A stretch of DNA of 64,000 bases from Pegoplata infirma (GCA_963921195.1 OY992537.1:1674001-1738000), one strand, 5' to 3'. Shown: positions 21,501 to 32,950, counted from the first letter of the stretch. Made by a program: numbers and translations. The notes: generated by a model from the sequence alone, not told the origin.

Positions 21501-22600
21501 ACGAGTCAACTTTCAACAGTATTAATTGAAAATTTAATCAATTTTAATTAAATCTTTCATTGACACAATTAAAACTTTACTTGAAATTTTTCGTTTTTCT
21601 TATTACTTTGCAAATATGCAAATAACCGGCATAACTTAAAAAAAAAATTCAGCAAACTTTTTATTTTGAGGTTAAAATTTTTATCAAAAATCGTATTTTG
21701 TAATTTTAATTTCCTCTATTTTAACTCAGAAATAAAATTCAGAAAAGGCAGAATAAATAAATTAGTAATTTTAAACATCCAAAATTTCATCTTGTATGTA
21801 AAGACATACTACATACATGCTAAATAGTTATATTAAGCACAATAATTTTGTAAATACGTATGAACATATTTTCATACATATGTATGTACATAAATACTAC
21901 ATATAATTTTCGAAATTAATTTAATTGAAAAAGCCAACATGTTTAAAATGAAAAAAAAAAAAAATAAATAAAAACGCTACAAAAATCGAGTGCAAATGTG
22001 AATGAACTTGAGTAAAGTTATGGTAAAAAGACGACGATGAATACAATCACACATACAAACATTGGTATACTTTAGTTGGCCATAAAATAACCGAAAAAAA
22101 AACAAAAAAACAAAAAAAAGCTTAGGCCAGCACAACCAACAACTATTTTTAACAGAAATTCTGGTTCAATAATAACTTTCACGCTTTAAATTACGTGACT
22201 GCAGTTTATAAAAAAACAGAAAAAAAGAAAACCTTTAACAAAAATAAATAAGCGTTGTCACTTTTTAAGACACATGTGTGTATGTGTATGTAGAAACCGA
22301 GATAATAACATCTTCTGAAAGTTTAATTTTTTTTTAGATAGCCAACGAAATTCGTTAAATAAACAAGTACATAATTTTGAAATAATGTTATTACTTTATT
22401 CTTCTTCTTGATATTCCGCTTCAGCTTTATCTTCTTTTTTTTTTCAACTTTAACAATTGTGTGAGTTATTGATTTCTTTTTAAATATCTCTAAATTTGTC
22501 ATTAATTTCATTATAGAATCTTTTCAACAATAACAATTTAACCCTGTGATGCGCAAATTTTAATTTTGGAAAGATATGTAGGTGAATATCACTAACTACG
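21501..22600. other. AT-rich stretch, no gene seen
   Basis: Long A runs, TATGTATG words and unclassified sequence. ORF-like frames are chance. Confidence 0.5.
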
Positions 22601-22603
22601 TGC

Positions 22604-23150
22604 AGGATGTCGTGGGCACTTGTGGGCACTGCCAAATCCTAAAAGGACAAAAAGTCTTCTTAATTTTGCCAAACGGACGGTTTGCTTAGTAGTGGAAGTA
22701 CTTACAAGACACTGTATAATGGGAATTTCTGATAGGGGCTTTTTGTAGAAGTTGTAAGGAAGTGGAGGAGTCAGTGAAGCACTTGTTGTGTAAATGTCCG
22801 GGTCTAATGTACACCCAAAAAAACGTGGGTATTCAATACTAAAAAACTAAATTTTAGTCCAAAAGGACCTAGTGCAGAAATTGGTAACCAATACTAAAAT
22901 GTTTAACTAATATTAGTCAAAACCAGTAAAAATTACAAATTTTAGTACTTTGACGATACTAAAATTAGTAACTTATTAGTAGATTTTGGTACAATATCAG
23001 TTACTAAACCTTTTACTGTAGAATTATTTTGAGTGTAAGTATTAAGGGCACAGATTTTTAGATGACCTTGGTTGCCTTAACGGTGTCTCATTGACATCTT
23101 TAGCAGAATATCTTAAAGAATTGGGGTTGTCTCAGGAAGTAACATTTTAG
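22604..23150 (+). pseudogene. LINE ORF2 C-terminus, split by a MITE
   Basis: A decayed end of a non-LTR retrotransposon ORF2. 22629-22744 reads NPKRTKSLLNFAKRT and then VLTRHCIMGISDRGF, matching the conserved LTGHC block. After a one-base frameshift, 22741-22810 reads CRSCKEVEESVKHLLCKC followed by PGL, the C..C...H....C zinc-binding motif near the C terminus of Jockey-group LINEs. A 224-bp MITE interrupts here. The frame resumes at 23052 with RFLDDLGCLNGVSLTSLAEY and ends VTF-stop at 23150. It picks up just where the 120-690 copy leaves off and may be the same family. Not functional. Confidence 0.8.
22812..23035. mobile_element. TACACTC-type MITE copy 1, inside the LINE
   Basis: Ends CACCCAAAAAAACGTGGG and AATTATTTTGAGTG, flanked by TA (22810-22811, 23036-23037). 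It interrupts the LINE between the zinc motif and RFLDDLG. Inside are repeated ACTAAAATTAGTA words. Confidence 0.85.
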
Positions 23151-23166
23151 TATCAGAGGGGGAGTA

Positions 23167-23394
23167 CACCAAAAAAAAACGTGGGTATTCAATACTAAAA
23201 ATTTAACTAAATTTTAGTCCAAAAGGACCTAGTGCAGAAATTGGTGACCAATACTAAAATTTTTTAATAATATTACTTAAACCAGTAAAAATTACTAATT
23301 TTAGTACTTTGAAGATACTAAAATTAGTAATTTATTAGTAGATTTTGGTACAAAATCACTTACTAAACATTTTACTGTAGAATTATTTTGAGTG
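23167..23394. mobile_element. TACACTC-type MITE copy 2
   Basis: Same sequence and orientation as 22812-23035, with few differences, flanked by TA. It lies 16 bases after the LINE stop codon. Confidence 0.85.
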
Positions 23395-23399
23395 TAGGG

Positions 23400-24010
23400 A
23401 AATAACAATTAAGGGAATCAAAATGGGTTCCAAGTTCAAACATGGACCGATTGGAACTACCTTTTTTTTAATCTTTAATAAGTGTTAAAAACACTAGGAA
23501 ACCAAATTTGAGTGAAATAGGCTCCTATTTGTTGGCAATAAACCGCTGTAAGCGTATATCGGGCGAAATTTTCGCATGCCGCCTAAGTCCAAAAATGTGC
23601 CGATAATAATCTTTAGGTTATTAAAGTACGCGTTGAAAACACACAAACAAAATTTTAATAACATATTTTTTTATTTTCATGATATTTGAATGATTTATGT
23701 GAATATCGGAAAAGTGGATTGTATAGGGGCTACACGAAGAACTGGTCCGATTTAAAATTGGGAATGGTAATTAGCAAATACAAAACATAGGGTTATTATA
23801 GCCATTTAAGCCGAAATTAAAGCGGAAATTTGTATTGGGGCTAGGTCTAAACATGAACCGTCCTTAGGCCAAACGAAGCTTAAGTTGCAAATTTCAAAAG
23901 TTACTCTGAGTCGATCGCTATACTTAAAGGTGGGTCCAGGACCAATATTTCGGGTAGTTACAAACATGAGCACAAAGTCATTATACCCACAGAGTGGTGT
24001 AGGGTATAAA
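23400..24010 (-). mobile_element. Helentron-associated element, tail lost
   Basis: Reads backwards from GGGTTCCAAGTTCAAACATG to the head: GGACCAATATTTCGGGTAGT, ACAAAGTCATTATACCC, then GGTGTAGGGTATAAAAAG. Homologous to 41448-42204 in the other orientation. No long GTCY run. Confidence 0.75.
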
Positions 24011-24164
24011 AAGAAAAAAATTAAAAAAAAATGTATTAATGGTTTTTAGTGAAGGATGCCGGTAATCCTGGGAAGTTAAAAATTGTTTCCCGCATTTCCG
24101 GGAATTAAAAAAAATGTACGGGAAGCTGCGATCCCTACCCACGGCTCTAAATTTGTTTTTTCTT

Positions 24165-24736
24165 ACAAGGGAAGTCTCCCTGGTGGAATCTTCATGGAAT
24201 TTAGATATATTGTTAAGAACGAAAATTAATTCGACACGTATTTTTTTTAGCGGCCCAAACTCTTTTTTAGGGGAGCCGATTTTTATGGGGGGAAATTGAC
24301 CTTTTTCAGTTTTTTTAGATTTACACCTCTTTAAACAAAATTAATATACCCATGTGTGGTATCAGATTAAAGGTATTAAAAATACCTATCGTGTGGTGCT
24401 AACAACGACTTTTCGACTTATTAACAAAAATGTCCTAAAATTTTGGTATTTTACTCAATATGACGAAAAGTAGTGCATGTTTGAACACGCTCTTACCACA
24501 CGTAGATAGGTTTTCCAAAGACCTTTCATTTGGTATGTAACATGACTTTGCATAATATACATAGGAGATAAACGAAAAAAACTGAAAAATGGCCTTGTCT
24601 TCCCCCCTCCTTTTTACCCCCTAAACATGAATTTGGGCAGCTAAAAAAAAATACGTGTCCCTTCATTTTTTCTGCTCTACAAAATAAAACCAATTCCATA
24701 AAGATCCGCGGGTGACACTAGGAAGACTTCCCTTGT
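24165..24736. mobile_element. foldback element family C, copy 2
   Basis: Termini ACAAGGGAAGTCTCCCTGGT and AGGAAGACTTCCCTTGT. Collinear with 10526-11120 but with small deletions, e.g. after GGTGCTAACA. The 61-codon ORF at 24114 is chance. The preceding 24020-24160 holds CCGGGAATT words like those at 7194. Confidence 0.85.
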
Positions 24737-24777
24737 TAGTCAATTGTGAAGCTAAAAGTCTTATCGCCCCAATACTA

Positions 24778-25729
24778 TTTTTATACCCTCCACTCTAGTG
24801 ATAGAGGGTATATATAAGTTTGTCATTCCGTTTGTAACACCTCGAAATATTGGTCTAGGACCCCATAAAGTATATATATTCATGATCCTCCATCGATTTT
24901 AAGACGATCTAGCGATGTCCGTCCGTCCGTCCGTCTGTCCGTCTGTCTGTCTGTTGAAAACACGCTAACTTTTGAAAGACTTTACGGAGGCTCCTGAAGT
25001 TTGGCATATATGTTGGACATTTACCCGGTCAGGTTGGTATTGCAATCCAGCGAAATCGGTCCAGTGGTTCAAAAGTTATAAGCAAATGAGTGAATTTCGG
25101 CACGGGTTTTTCTGGAATTTACGAGATAAAACACACGGTAACTTTCGAACGGCAATTCTGAGGGTGCTGAAGTGTGGCATATATATTTACCGTTTCTCTG
25201 GTCCGGTTCGTTTTAAATTTCAGCCAAATCGGTCCAGTAGTTCAAAAGTTATTAGCAAAACCGTAAATTTCAGATTAGTTTCACCTTAAATTCACGTGTT
25301 GAAAACCCGTTAAACATGTTTTAAAAACATCTGTAAGTCAAAAAAAAATTTAGAAGGTATTTTTGTCACACAGAAATATTTTTACACTAAAACAAAAAAA
25401 AAATACACTCAAAAAAAAGTTTACACTCAAAAAAAATTTTACACTCAAAAAAAAATTGGTAAATTATTTTTTTTTTTTCAAAAATTAATAAAAAAAAAAG
25501 CTTTTTTACACTAAAAAAAAACAAATTACACTCAAAAAAAAATTAGTAATTTATTTTTTTTTTTTCAAAAATTAATAAAAAAAATTTTTTTACAGAAAAT
25601 AAAATATGTATTTCTAACCAAAAATGTTATTTTTTTCACGTTAGAAAATTTACTATCACTTAAAAAGGGCATTGTGGGGGGTATTCATAGATTCGGCTAA
25701 GTCGAATTTAACTTTTCTACTTGTTTTTT
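24778..25729 (+). mobile_element. Helentron-associated (mini-me/DINE-like) element, near full length
   Basis: Head TTATACCCTCCACTCTAGTG pairs with TAGAGGGTATA. Then AGTTTGTCATTCCGTTTGTA and ATCGATTTTAAGACGATCTA, then a (GTCC/GTCT) microsatellite at 24916-24954. Two similar blocks follow, each with AAATCGGTCCAGT and TCAAAAGTTAT. Next come tandem TTTACACTCAAAAAAAA units (25397-25560). The element ends with hairpin ATTCGGCTAAGTCGAAT and TTTAACTTTTCTACTTGTT. The GTCY tract and 3' hairpin followed by a T-rich end match mini-me/DINE elements, now seen as non-autonomous Helentrons. No protein is encoded. Confidence 0.85.
24916..24954 (+). repeat. (GTCY)n microsatellite
   Basis: Tandem GTCC and GTCT tetramers within the Helentron-associated element. 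Confidence 0.95.
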
Positions 25730-25825
25730 ATCCAGTAAAATTATATTAAAAAAAAAAAAATTTAGAAAAAACATTTTGGTTTTTTTGATTTTTTAAGGCC
25801 TAACTTTAATGCTCAAGCACGCTGG

Positions 25826-26669
25826 CACAGACTAATACAGACTCGACATAAGTGACAGGTGTCAAAAAAGTATTCTTTAACCATATGGTTGATATTTTCA
25901 AATTATTCTACGAATTAGGTTAGAAAGAGAAAACTGATATAACGCGCCATAAGAAAAATAGATGCCAGATCGGTTCTTGTTGTTTCACTCACTCCTAAGT
26001 GTGCAATTACAATTCTGGCGTTGGCCTTGAATTTTGCTTGTTCCCATACGTTTTGTATGTAGAACAAAATTCAAAGCCAACGCTAGCGTTTCAAAGCCAG
26101 AATAGAATCAATTCTATTTTCTTGGCTTTGCTCTCTCGTGAGTATATTTTTTTTTGCTTTGGCATTGCCAGTCGTTACAAAAAAAGGGTTGATTTTGTTT
26201 ATGAAACACATCTTGTTTATGAAACACATCTGTGTATTGGAAAATTATAAGAAAAGTACATATAAAAAAATATAATTTACCGCCAATTATTATAAAAAAA
26301 AAACAAGTATCAAAAAAATATCAATAAAAAAACCAAAGGAGTTTTATGTTTCACCGAAAAAAAAAAATTTCAGGTAAAATTTATTTTTCATCCACCAAAT
26401 AATTATATTTCTCTTCTTCTTTGTGTGTGTGTATACAAACAAACGCCAGAACAAAATTCAAAGCCAAAGCCTTTGTTTAAATCAAACGCCCTCTCTTTAC
26501 ACAAAATTCAAAGCCAACGCTAGAATTGTAATTGCACACTAAGTCGTAGAAAGTGTTGCCATGTTAGCGTAAAACGGACTAAAAACCGCTATGTTTTCTC
26601 CTAAAATCGCTTAAATTCCCCCCATTTTTTCTTTTAAAACTCTACTGTCGAGTCTGTATATAGACTGTG
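25826..26669. mobile_element. MITE with 7-bp duplication ACGCTGG
   Basis: Ends CACAGACTAATACAGACTCG and CGAGTCTGTATATAGACTGTG. The left flank ends ACGCTGG (25819-25825). The right flank ACGCTGG is restored only if the Transib-like element at 26676-28057 and one CGCTG are removed. Class uncertain. Confidence 0.75.
25998..26543. mobile_element. nested foldback
   Basis: Ends AGTGTGCAATTACAATTCTG and its inverted match GAATTGTAATTGCACACT. The inner GTTGGCCTTGAATTTTG motif recurs inverted three times (about 26065, 26455, 26500). No TSD resolved. Confidence 0.75.
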
Positions 26670-26675
26670 ACGCTG

Positions 26676-28057
26676 CACGGTGGTCAATTCCGGCCAAAAA
26701 TCAATAACTTCTTTATTTCTGCGTGTAAATAGCTTAAATTTCATATTCTAATACAGAATAATATATCTGATACCTTGCCCAAATGTTGGACCTACAAATA
26801 CAGTGGTTGGCCAAATAATCAAGGACGTCCCAAATGTATCAAACATGTCTGCATAAAAACAGCAATAATTTTATATCCGAATTAAGAATAATATATCTCA
26901 TCTCTTTTCAAACAGTTGGACATACAAATATAGTGGTTGGCCAACTAAGCATGGACTCGTCAAATGTATCGAAATAATTAAGATGGGGGTTGGATTTAAA
27001 AAAACAGCCTTAGGGTTAGCAATTTTTTAAAAAAATAGATACGCAAAACTTTTTAATTCCGTTTTTTTTTTTTTATTTGAAATATGTATTAACAATTGTA
27101 ATAATTTTTAAAGTTTATAAGACAAAGAGTTGCTAGGATTTCCAGTTAATTGTGGGAACTGGGAACAGTCAATCGTGTGAAAAACATCACACGATTGACT
27201 GCCAACCCTGAAAATTCTAGTTGACCAAATTTTGTGCTATGAAATTTTTAAAAATACTAAAATTTTCTTTTTTTTTCAAATGAAAAAACAGAACAAAATA
27301 ATATCGCGTTTTTTTTTTTATTTGTTTAAAAATTGCTAACATTAAGGCTGTTTTTTAGTTCCAACCCCCCTTAAACCTCATATTTTTGTTACTTCGTTTT
27401 TTTTTTTAAGTTTTTTTTTAACGCAAATCTATGGGTTTTAAGTAAAATTGTTAGTATCTCTTCACATTCCCTATTTTGGTGGAGTTTGTAGGTTTAAAAA
27501 AGTCCACCATTTGTAAAAAAATGAGTCCACTAAAAATGCTCTGGTTTAAAGAATCGGTAAAAGTAGGGGCTGAAATTTAAAATACTTACTTTTAATAGTT
27601 AAAAGTACAAACTCCTTTTTATAGCTAACCTCTAATAGCCTCTAATTGATTTTTATGGTCTTTCAAAATTTATTTTTTTTAGAGTTTTTTTGTAATTTTT
27701 ATTCAATTTTCATACACATCACTTTAAGACAAAAACGCACATAAAATCTGCAAAAACCACATGGAATGGTTATTTACTATAGGAATTAAAAAACCATGTG
27801 CGAACTTACAAAAATAATGTGAAGAAAAATGCATAGCCAACTTTTATTGAAAACTAAAATATACATTTTAAAAAAAGCTAAATTGGGAAGCAAAAAATAC
27901 TCAACTTTGCACCACTTTGGACAATAATATAGTGTTACAGGGCCCAAAAAAAGATTTAAGTTGTAAGTTTTGAAGTATTAGCTATAATATAGCATAAACA
28001 TTTCATCAAGATTTAAAAAAAAAATAAAATGATTTTTGGCCGGAATTGACCACCGTG
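26676..28057. mobile_element. Transib-like MITE with 5-bp TSD CGCTG
   Basis: Termini CACGGTGGTCAATTCCGGCC and GGCCGGAATTGACCACCGTG, TSD CGCTG at 26671-26675 and 28058-28062. CAC start plus a GC-rich 5-bp TSD is characteristic of Transib. It contains the nested element 26982-27370 and a hairpin CAGTCAATCGTGTGA near 27166. No transposase. Confidence 0.85.
26982..27370. mobile_element. nested palindrome flanked by TTAA
   Basis: Arms GGGGGTTGGATTTAAAAAAA and its partner TTTTTTAGTTCCAACCCCCC. TTAA lies at 26978-26981 and 27371-27374, as in piggyBac insertions, although the G-rich end is unusual for that group. The centre holds a strong hairpin around CAGTCAATCGTGTGA. Confidence 0.65.
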
Positions 28058-28099
28058 CGCTGGGTTAAATGGCTTCAAAGGTAAGGCTTAAGACTGATT

Positions 28100-28616
28100 C
28101 ACGGTAGTTTAAAATCATTTTTTTTTTTTTTTAAATAATTCGGGCATTTACCAAGTAGTGGACCGATAGCAGTGAAATTTATACCGGTTATAGCTTACGT
28201 AATTTCGAGCTTAAGTTTGTACGGAGGACCCCACATGTCCAATATGGGATCTCCAGGGGTCCCTAAAGTAGGACACCTTTTGCATACAAAAGCTTTTAAT
28301 GCTTGCCAATTTGCTGTTTATTATCCGATTTTTATAAAATTTGCATTTTTATAAAAAGCTAGTAAAAAAACCTAAAGTAGTGGTTATCTGTTTTAGTTTC
28401 TGATTTATAGCCATTTGAATGGGAAGAATTTTTATTTTTTTCTAATCCTGGCCCAGTTTTTCGGGAATAGCGTGGTAACATAACGTCCGATTTTTTCAAG
28501 CCTGAATTTTCAGTTAACTAGATAGTTTTGTGAATTAACCGGTATTAATTTCACTGCAATCGGTCCAGTACTTACCAAATTATTTCCAAAAAAAAAATCG
28601 ATTTTGAACCACTGTG
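28100..28616. mobile_element. foldback related to family D
   Basis: Ends CACGGTAGTTTAAAATC and GATTTTGAACCACTGTG. Arms pair through GGACCGATAGCAGTGAAATT / AATTTCACTGCAATCGGTCC. It shares CTTACGTAATTTCGAGCTTA with 34450. Confidence 0.8.
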
Positions 28617-28984
28617 CAATGGAATTTTAAATTTTATTTGTTGAGACATTTCTAGAAGCATTGTGCATTACAGGGTTATCACTTTTACAAAAGTGTTGTG
28701 TTTTTATTATTATTATTTCATAGGCCAAAAGGAAAGATTTGTTAAACAAAAAGAAAGAAGAAAGCTTTTTTTTGTTTATTTGGTTTCAACTAAACGGCTT
28801 ATTATGATTGCCATAAGCGTTTTACTTTGCTTTAAATTTGTTGGTTTTCTTAACAACATTTGTATACATATTATCGCTTGTGTATGGAAGTATTGTACTG
28901 TATTATTGTATAGTCTGACCACATACTTAGTTCTTTTAATTCAAACGAACAACAAAATATTAATAAAAAATCATAAATAAAATT
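28617..28984. other. unclassified stretch
   Basis: An open frame of 105 codons (28663-28980) is hydrophobic and unlike any family I know; I treat it as chance. Confidence 0.4.
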
Positions 28985-29190
28985 TGGGTCTCGCTCCAGT
29001 TTTCACATCTAGAGTTCATTGATCTGCGCCTCTACTAAAGTGCTGTTGTTCGTTCGGTGGCAGTAGTGGTAATTATCATCGTAGTGTTAGTGTGTTATTT
29101 TTTTCGGCAAGTTTGACTACCAAAAAATTAAAAAAGCAACAACTGAAGAAAAACGCTCCTCCAATGGTTTGTGGGTTTTAGGTACGAAAG
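28985..29190 (+). promoter_or_regulatory. GC-richer island, possible 5' exon or promoter (weak)
   Basis: The patch has balanced composition (GGGTCTCGCTCCAGTTTTC, GTTCGTTCGGTGGCAGTAG) in AT-rich, non-repetitive DNA. A TATA-like CATAAATAAAAT precedes it by about 30 bases, and TTTTAG|GTACGA near 29180 resembles a splice donor. No long reading frame is present. It could equally be chance. Confidence 0.2.
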
Positions 29191-29849
29191 CTTATTTAGT
29201 TATCGTACAAACTTTTACATACAAAAAACAAAAAAATAAAAAAAGATACATAACTGTTTCTTGTTACTGATAAAAATATGTAGTTTAAGTTTATATGTAA
29301 TTATGAATAATTAAGGTTATCATAACAATGAGTGTCAAATCATCAAACAATTCTCTATCGTCACTATTTGGGAGTTCGTTTTTTGAAACAGTTATTCCTA
29401 AATTGTTACAGAAAATGTTATCCAGATACATTTTCGGTTTAAAAAAAAAAAAGTTGCACTTTTTTGCAGTTTTCTGTCACCCACTATTTCTTCTACAGCG
29501 AGTGACTCTAAATCGAAAATTTTAATTATCAATCTAATCTGAAACAAAAGGCATTTGTTGGCATTCGCGTCAATGTTCTGCCATTTATTATCGTTAAGAA
29601 ATGACAAATTTATTTTTAATTTTCTATAAAATATGTAATTTTCAGAAAAATCGGTGGGTGTCCATTGAAAGACCATTCTGTTAGTGGAAAAGAGGGCATT
29701 ATAATAGTAAAGCAGGCTCGCCCGGAGCTTCGTCACCGGCAATATTAAATACCGGAAAGAAGGATCAGGATTAGCGTCCGAATTTCTAAAATTCTCCCCT
29801 ACAGATTCTTTACTTTATTTTTTATCGTTAAAGACTTTCATAAAAACTA
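29191..29849. other. unclassified stretch; possible retroelement relic near 29700
   Basis: On the minus strand near 29740 the text GACGAAGCTCCGGGCGAGC resembles the tail seen in some insect SINE/RTE copies. ORFs of 65 and 114 codons lack recognisable motifs. Confidence 0.35.
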
Positions 29850-30100
29850 TTTAGAATAAACAATAAAATTAAAACAGTCCCGTTTAGCCCGTATTAGTAG
29901 TTTTGGAGATTTTAAAATTTTACATTTCTTGGCGTGATCGATGAAACCTAGTATATGTCCACTCTTGAGTAACACTCTAAATATTGCTGAAAACTTTTTG
30001 AAATCGGATGAGTAGTTCCGGAGATTACTTTCTACAAACAAACAAAAAAACATACAAACAATACCTCTTTATAATATTATTAATATTTATAATTAATAAT
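29850..30100 (+). mobile_element. RTE-type LINE 3' tail
   Basis: AAATCGGATGAGTAGTTCCG, GAGATTACTTTCTAC, then ACAAACAAACA and CCTCTTTATAATATTATTAA. This order (CGGTTCAGTAGTTTTGGAG, AACAAACAAACA, TTTATAATATTAG) is the common 3' end of RTE-group LINEs in insects. No coding part visible. Confidence 0.65.
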
Positions 30101-30102
30101 AA

Positions 30103-30596
30103 CACAGCCCCACAAAAATATAAAAAGGTTCTGACCCAGAAACCAGATACAATAATTTGTATGTATTTTGACCTCCTGAGTTCAATTCCACCATCAGAAT
30201 TGAATTCTATTGTTGGGTTTTCCTATGATTTACAAGTCTGCAAAGTGTACCTACATAATTTGTAAATTTGACCAAGTTAAAAAAATTTTTAAATTTATTT
30301 CTGTATGTAAAGTTCAAGTCTGATTTATTACTAACAAAATAATGAGGTTTTTTAATAATATCGGTTAAAAATTGTGGAAATTACATGCATTTGAACCAAA
30401 GAGCATAAATTCAGTTTTATTTCGGGTGTGCCAAAATTTACAAATACACTTTGCGGACTTTCCTTGTAAATTACTGGAAACCCCAACAATAGAAATCAAT
30501 TCTGATGGCGAAATCGAATTCAGGAGGATCAAATACATAAAAATTAGTGGATTTGATTTCTGGGTCATAACCTTTTTATATTTTTGTAGGGCTGTG
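30103..30596. mobile_element. foldback element next to the RTE tail
   Basis: Termini CACAGCCCCACAAAAATATA and TATATTTTTGTAGGGCTGTG. Arms pair through AATTCTGATGGCGAAATCGA and its partner. The flanks are TAATAATA-rich, so a TSD cannot be read. Confidence 0.8.
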
Positions 30597-30966
30597 TAAT
30601 TATTATTAATATATAAATATAATATAGAATTAAAGATAATAAAATAATAAAAATAATAAATACACGGTATATAGTGTATTAAATAAAAACATTCTAGATT
30701 GAAAATGTGAACTTATCAAATAGTTAATTGATTTATTATTTGCTTTCTATTCTTCTCTTTTTCGTTTCCCTCTTGATTAACCGGAAATTTTAAATTAACA
30801 CTATTTACTCAATGTTAATGTGAAATACATATTTATTTACCTATACGTACATATGTACGTTAACTATACATACATTTTTACTAAATAGTATTACAAATAT
30901 TGCATTTTCAATATTTTTTATTGTAAGTTTTTTTTAATACAAATACAAACTCACGTTCTTATGCAT
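30597..30966. other. AT-rich spacer
   Basis: Nothing recognised. Confidence 0.4.
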
Positions 30967-30967
30967 A

Positions 30968-31200
30968 TGAGGCATTCCTCACCAAATATCCGGCGAAGAA
31001 AAACATGTATCCCATTAATGTCTGAACAGGAACTAAGAAAATTTCGTTTTTGGTTTTTCAATTTTTAAAGCTGGACGTGGTAAAATCTTGAGAAAATAGT
31101 CAAGTTCGAGTTCCGCTTGATTAAATATTTATTAAATAAAAACGGAATGCACCACAATATCAAAAATTTAAATTCTTGCGTAATTTTTAAGCTTTACATT
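30968..31200. mobile_element. foldback family A, left fragment
   Basis: TGAGGCATTCCTCACCAAAT after TA, then AACATGTATCCCATTAATG and ACGGAATGCACCACAATATC. The remainder is lost. Confidence 0.75.
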
Positions 31201-32161
31201 AAAAGGTTTTATTTTAGAAAAGCAAATGAAAATTTACATATTACACAACAAAATCATCGAGGCTTTTTTTAGTTCAGCGGTAGATTTTTTTACACGCATT
31301 TAAAGTTGGTGAACTTTTATTATAATTATAATAATATTTGCTTGAAAACTGTCTAAGGCGTATGATTAAATTTGTAATTGCCTTTAAATAACAATCATAC
31401 TGTGTGTTGAAATGTATTATTTAAACGAAAACACATTAAAAATTGTATAATTACAAAGTATTATCCGTTACCATTTTTATTAAAAAGTTTTTCAAAACAC
31501 ATAAAAACATAAATTTTCTTTTCTCAATTTATTTAATTTTTTTTTTTATTTCAATTAAATAAACACAATAAAATTGAAAAGTCAAAAGCAAAATATAATT
31601 TTTTGAAAAACTTGAAAATATTTTCTGATACTTTATACATTAGAGCACCCACAAAATGTATGGGATGTGCAAAAGTGTATTTTATATCGCTCCCCGCGCA
31701 TTTTCGGTTGTGTTTGGAGTAAAAAATAATGTATGTCCAGAAATTGGACTTCTAGGTTGCAAACAGGCCAAGCGGTTTGAACTTTTGACCTCAAAAATGG
31801 GGTAAAAAACCTTTATAGATTAATTTGGGTGTAACTCTTAAAATAAAAGTTTTTCGCAACTAACTTACATAACAATTTTTTTGCAGAATCAAAATGCAAA
31901 GATTTTTCTCTCATACTGTTTTGACCTAAATTTGTCCGATCGCGGTGTTTTAAGCGGTTAAATTCGAAATTTGGGTCAGAACTTTTTTTTTTTAAATTCT
32001 CGTAAATTTTTAAATTGGGGAAAATTTAAACTCTTTGCATAATTTAATAGGGTATTGAATGTAGTTTTCAAACAAATTTTTTTTTGCAAAAATGTATCGA
32101 CCCTTCCATAAAAAAATTCCAAAGTACTACTCTGAATCTCATTTTTTTTACTATTCAACCA

Positions 32162-32245
32162 TAATATGGGCGAACACTCACTTTGTAATTCCGTGTGTTA
32201 CGCACCGAAACATCTGTCTAGGATTTCTCTAAATAGATATGGGGT
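32162..32245 (+). mobile_element. Helentron head piece, left arm of the 1.8-kb palindrome
   Basis: CTCACTTTGTAATTCCGTGT, TTACGCACCGAAACATCTGT. Its inverted counterpart is 32872-32950. Confidence 0.7.
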
Positions 32246-32870
32246 ATTCAGTGCCAAATCGGACACTTTGAAAAAATTTTATTTTATATTTTTTAATTAT
32301 TTTTAAATTTTTTTTAAACCATTAAAAACCCCATCCAAGTTAATTTTCAAATTTTTGAGATTCAAAATATATTGAATTTAAAAAAAAAAATATCGTTTTC
32401 TGTATTTTTAACATAACTTTTTCAAAAATGGTCCAAATTTATTTTTTTTTTTTTAATTTTTGTTTTTTTATTTAAAATTTCTTAAAGTGTTCTAATATGC
32501 GATTTAAAAATCAAATTTTTAATTTGATTTTTTTTTTTTTTTTTTGAATTTTACGTGGTAAACTTAATATTTTCTTAAAATTTTAAGCTTAAGTACATCG
32601 TGGGATTATGATAATTAATATACTCAGCGGTTTTTGATTTTTTTTTGCTGTCTTCCAATCTTTATTAAAACTCTTTGAAGAAATAACTAAAATTTCAACA
32701 AATTATTTTGAATTTGGATCATTTTTAAAGAAGTGATAGGTGAAAAACGATATTTTTCGAACGGATTATCAAAAAAGATCTCAAAATTTACTTTGAAGGG
32801 TACTAAAAAATTGGAAAAATATAAAATTAAAAATTTTCCAAGCGTCCGATTTGGCATGGAATACCCCATA
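32246..32870. mobile_element. inner palindrome at the centre
   Basis: Ends TGGGGTATTCAGTGCCAAAT and ATTTGGCATGGAATACCCCA with TA on each side. Arms then diverge in AT-rich sequence. It lies between the two inverted Helentron pieces. Confidence 0.75.
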
Positions 32871-32871
32871 T

Positions 32872-32950
32872 ATACTATGTGGAATCCTATACCAATCTTT
32901 GGATGCTTAACACACGCAATGACAAAGTGAGTATACCCCCATAACGTGGT
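32872..32950 (-). mobile_element. Helentron head piece, right arm
   Basis: CGCAATGACAAAGTGAGTAT, ACCCCCATAACGTGGTTG, inverted relative to 32162-32245. Confidence 0.7.

Noticed and set aside
28663..28980. 105-codon hydrophobic frame
   Set aside because: No family resemblance, no start context or repeat support, and AT-rich codons give hydrophobic chance frames.
28969..29010. TATA box and initiator of a gene
   Set aside because: AT-rich DNA has many TATA-like words, and no coding frame follows; listed only as a weak island.
29398..29742. 114-codon minus-strand frame
   Set aside because: No transposase or LINE motif recognised; overlaps a frame on the other strand.
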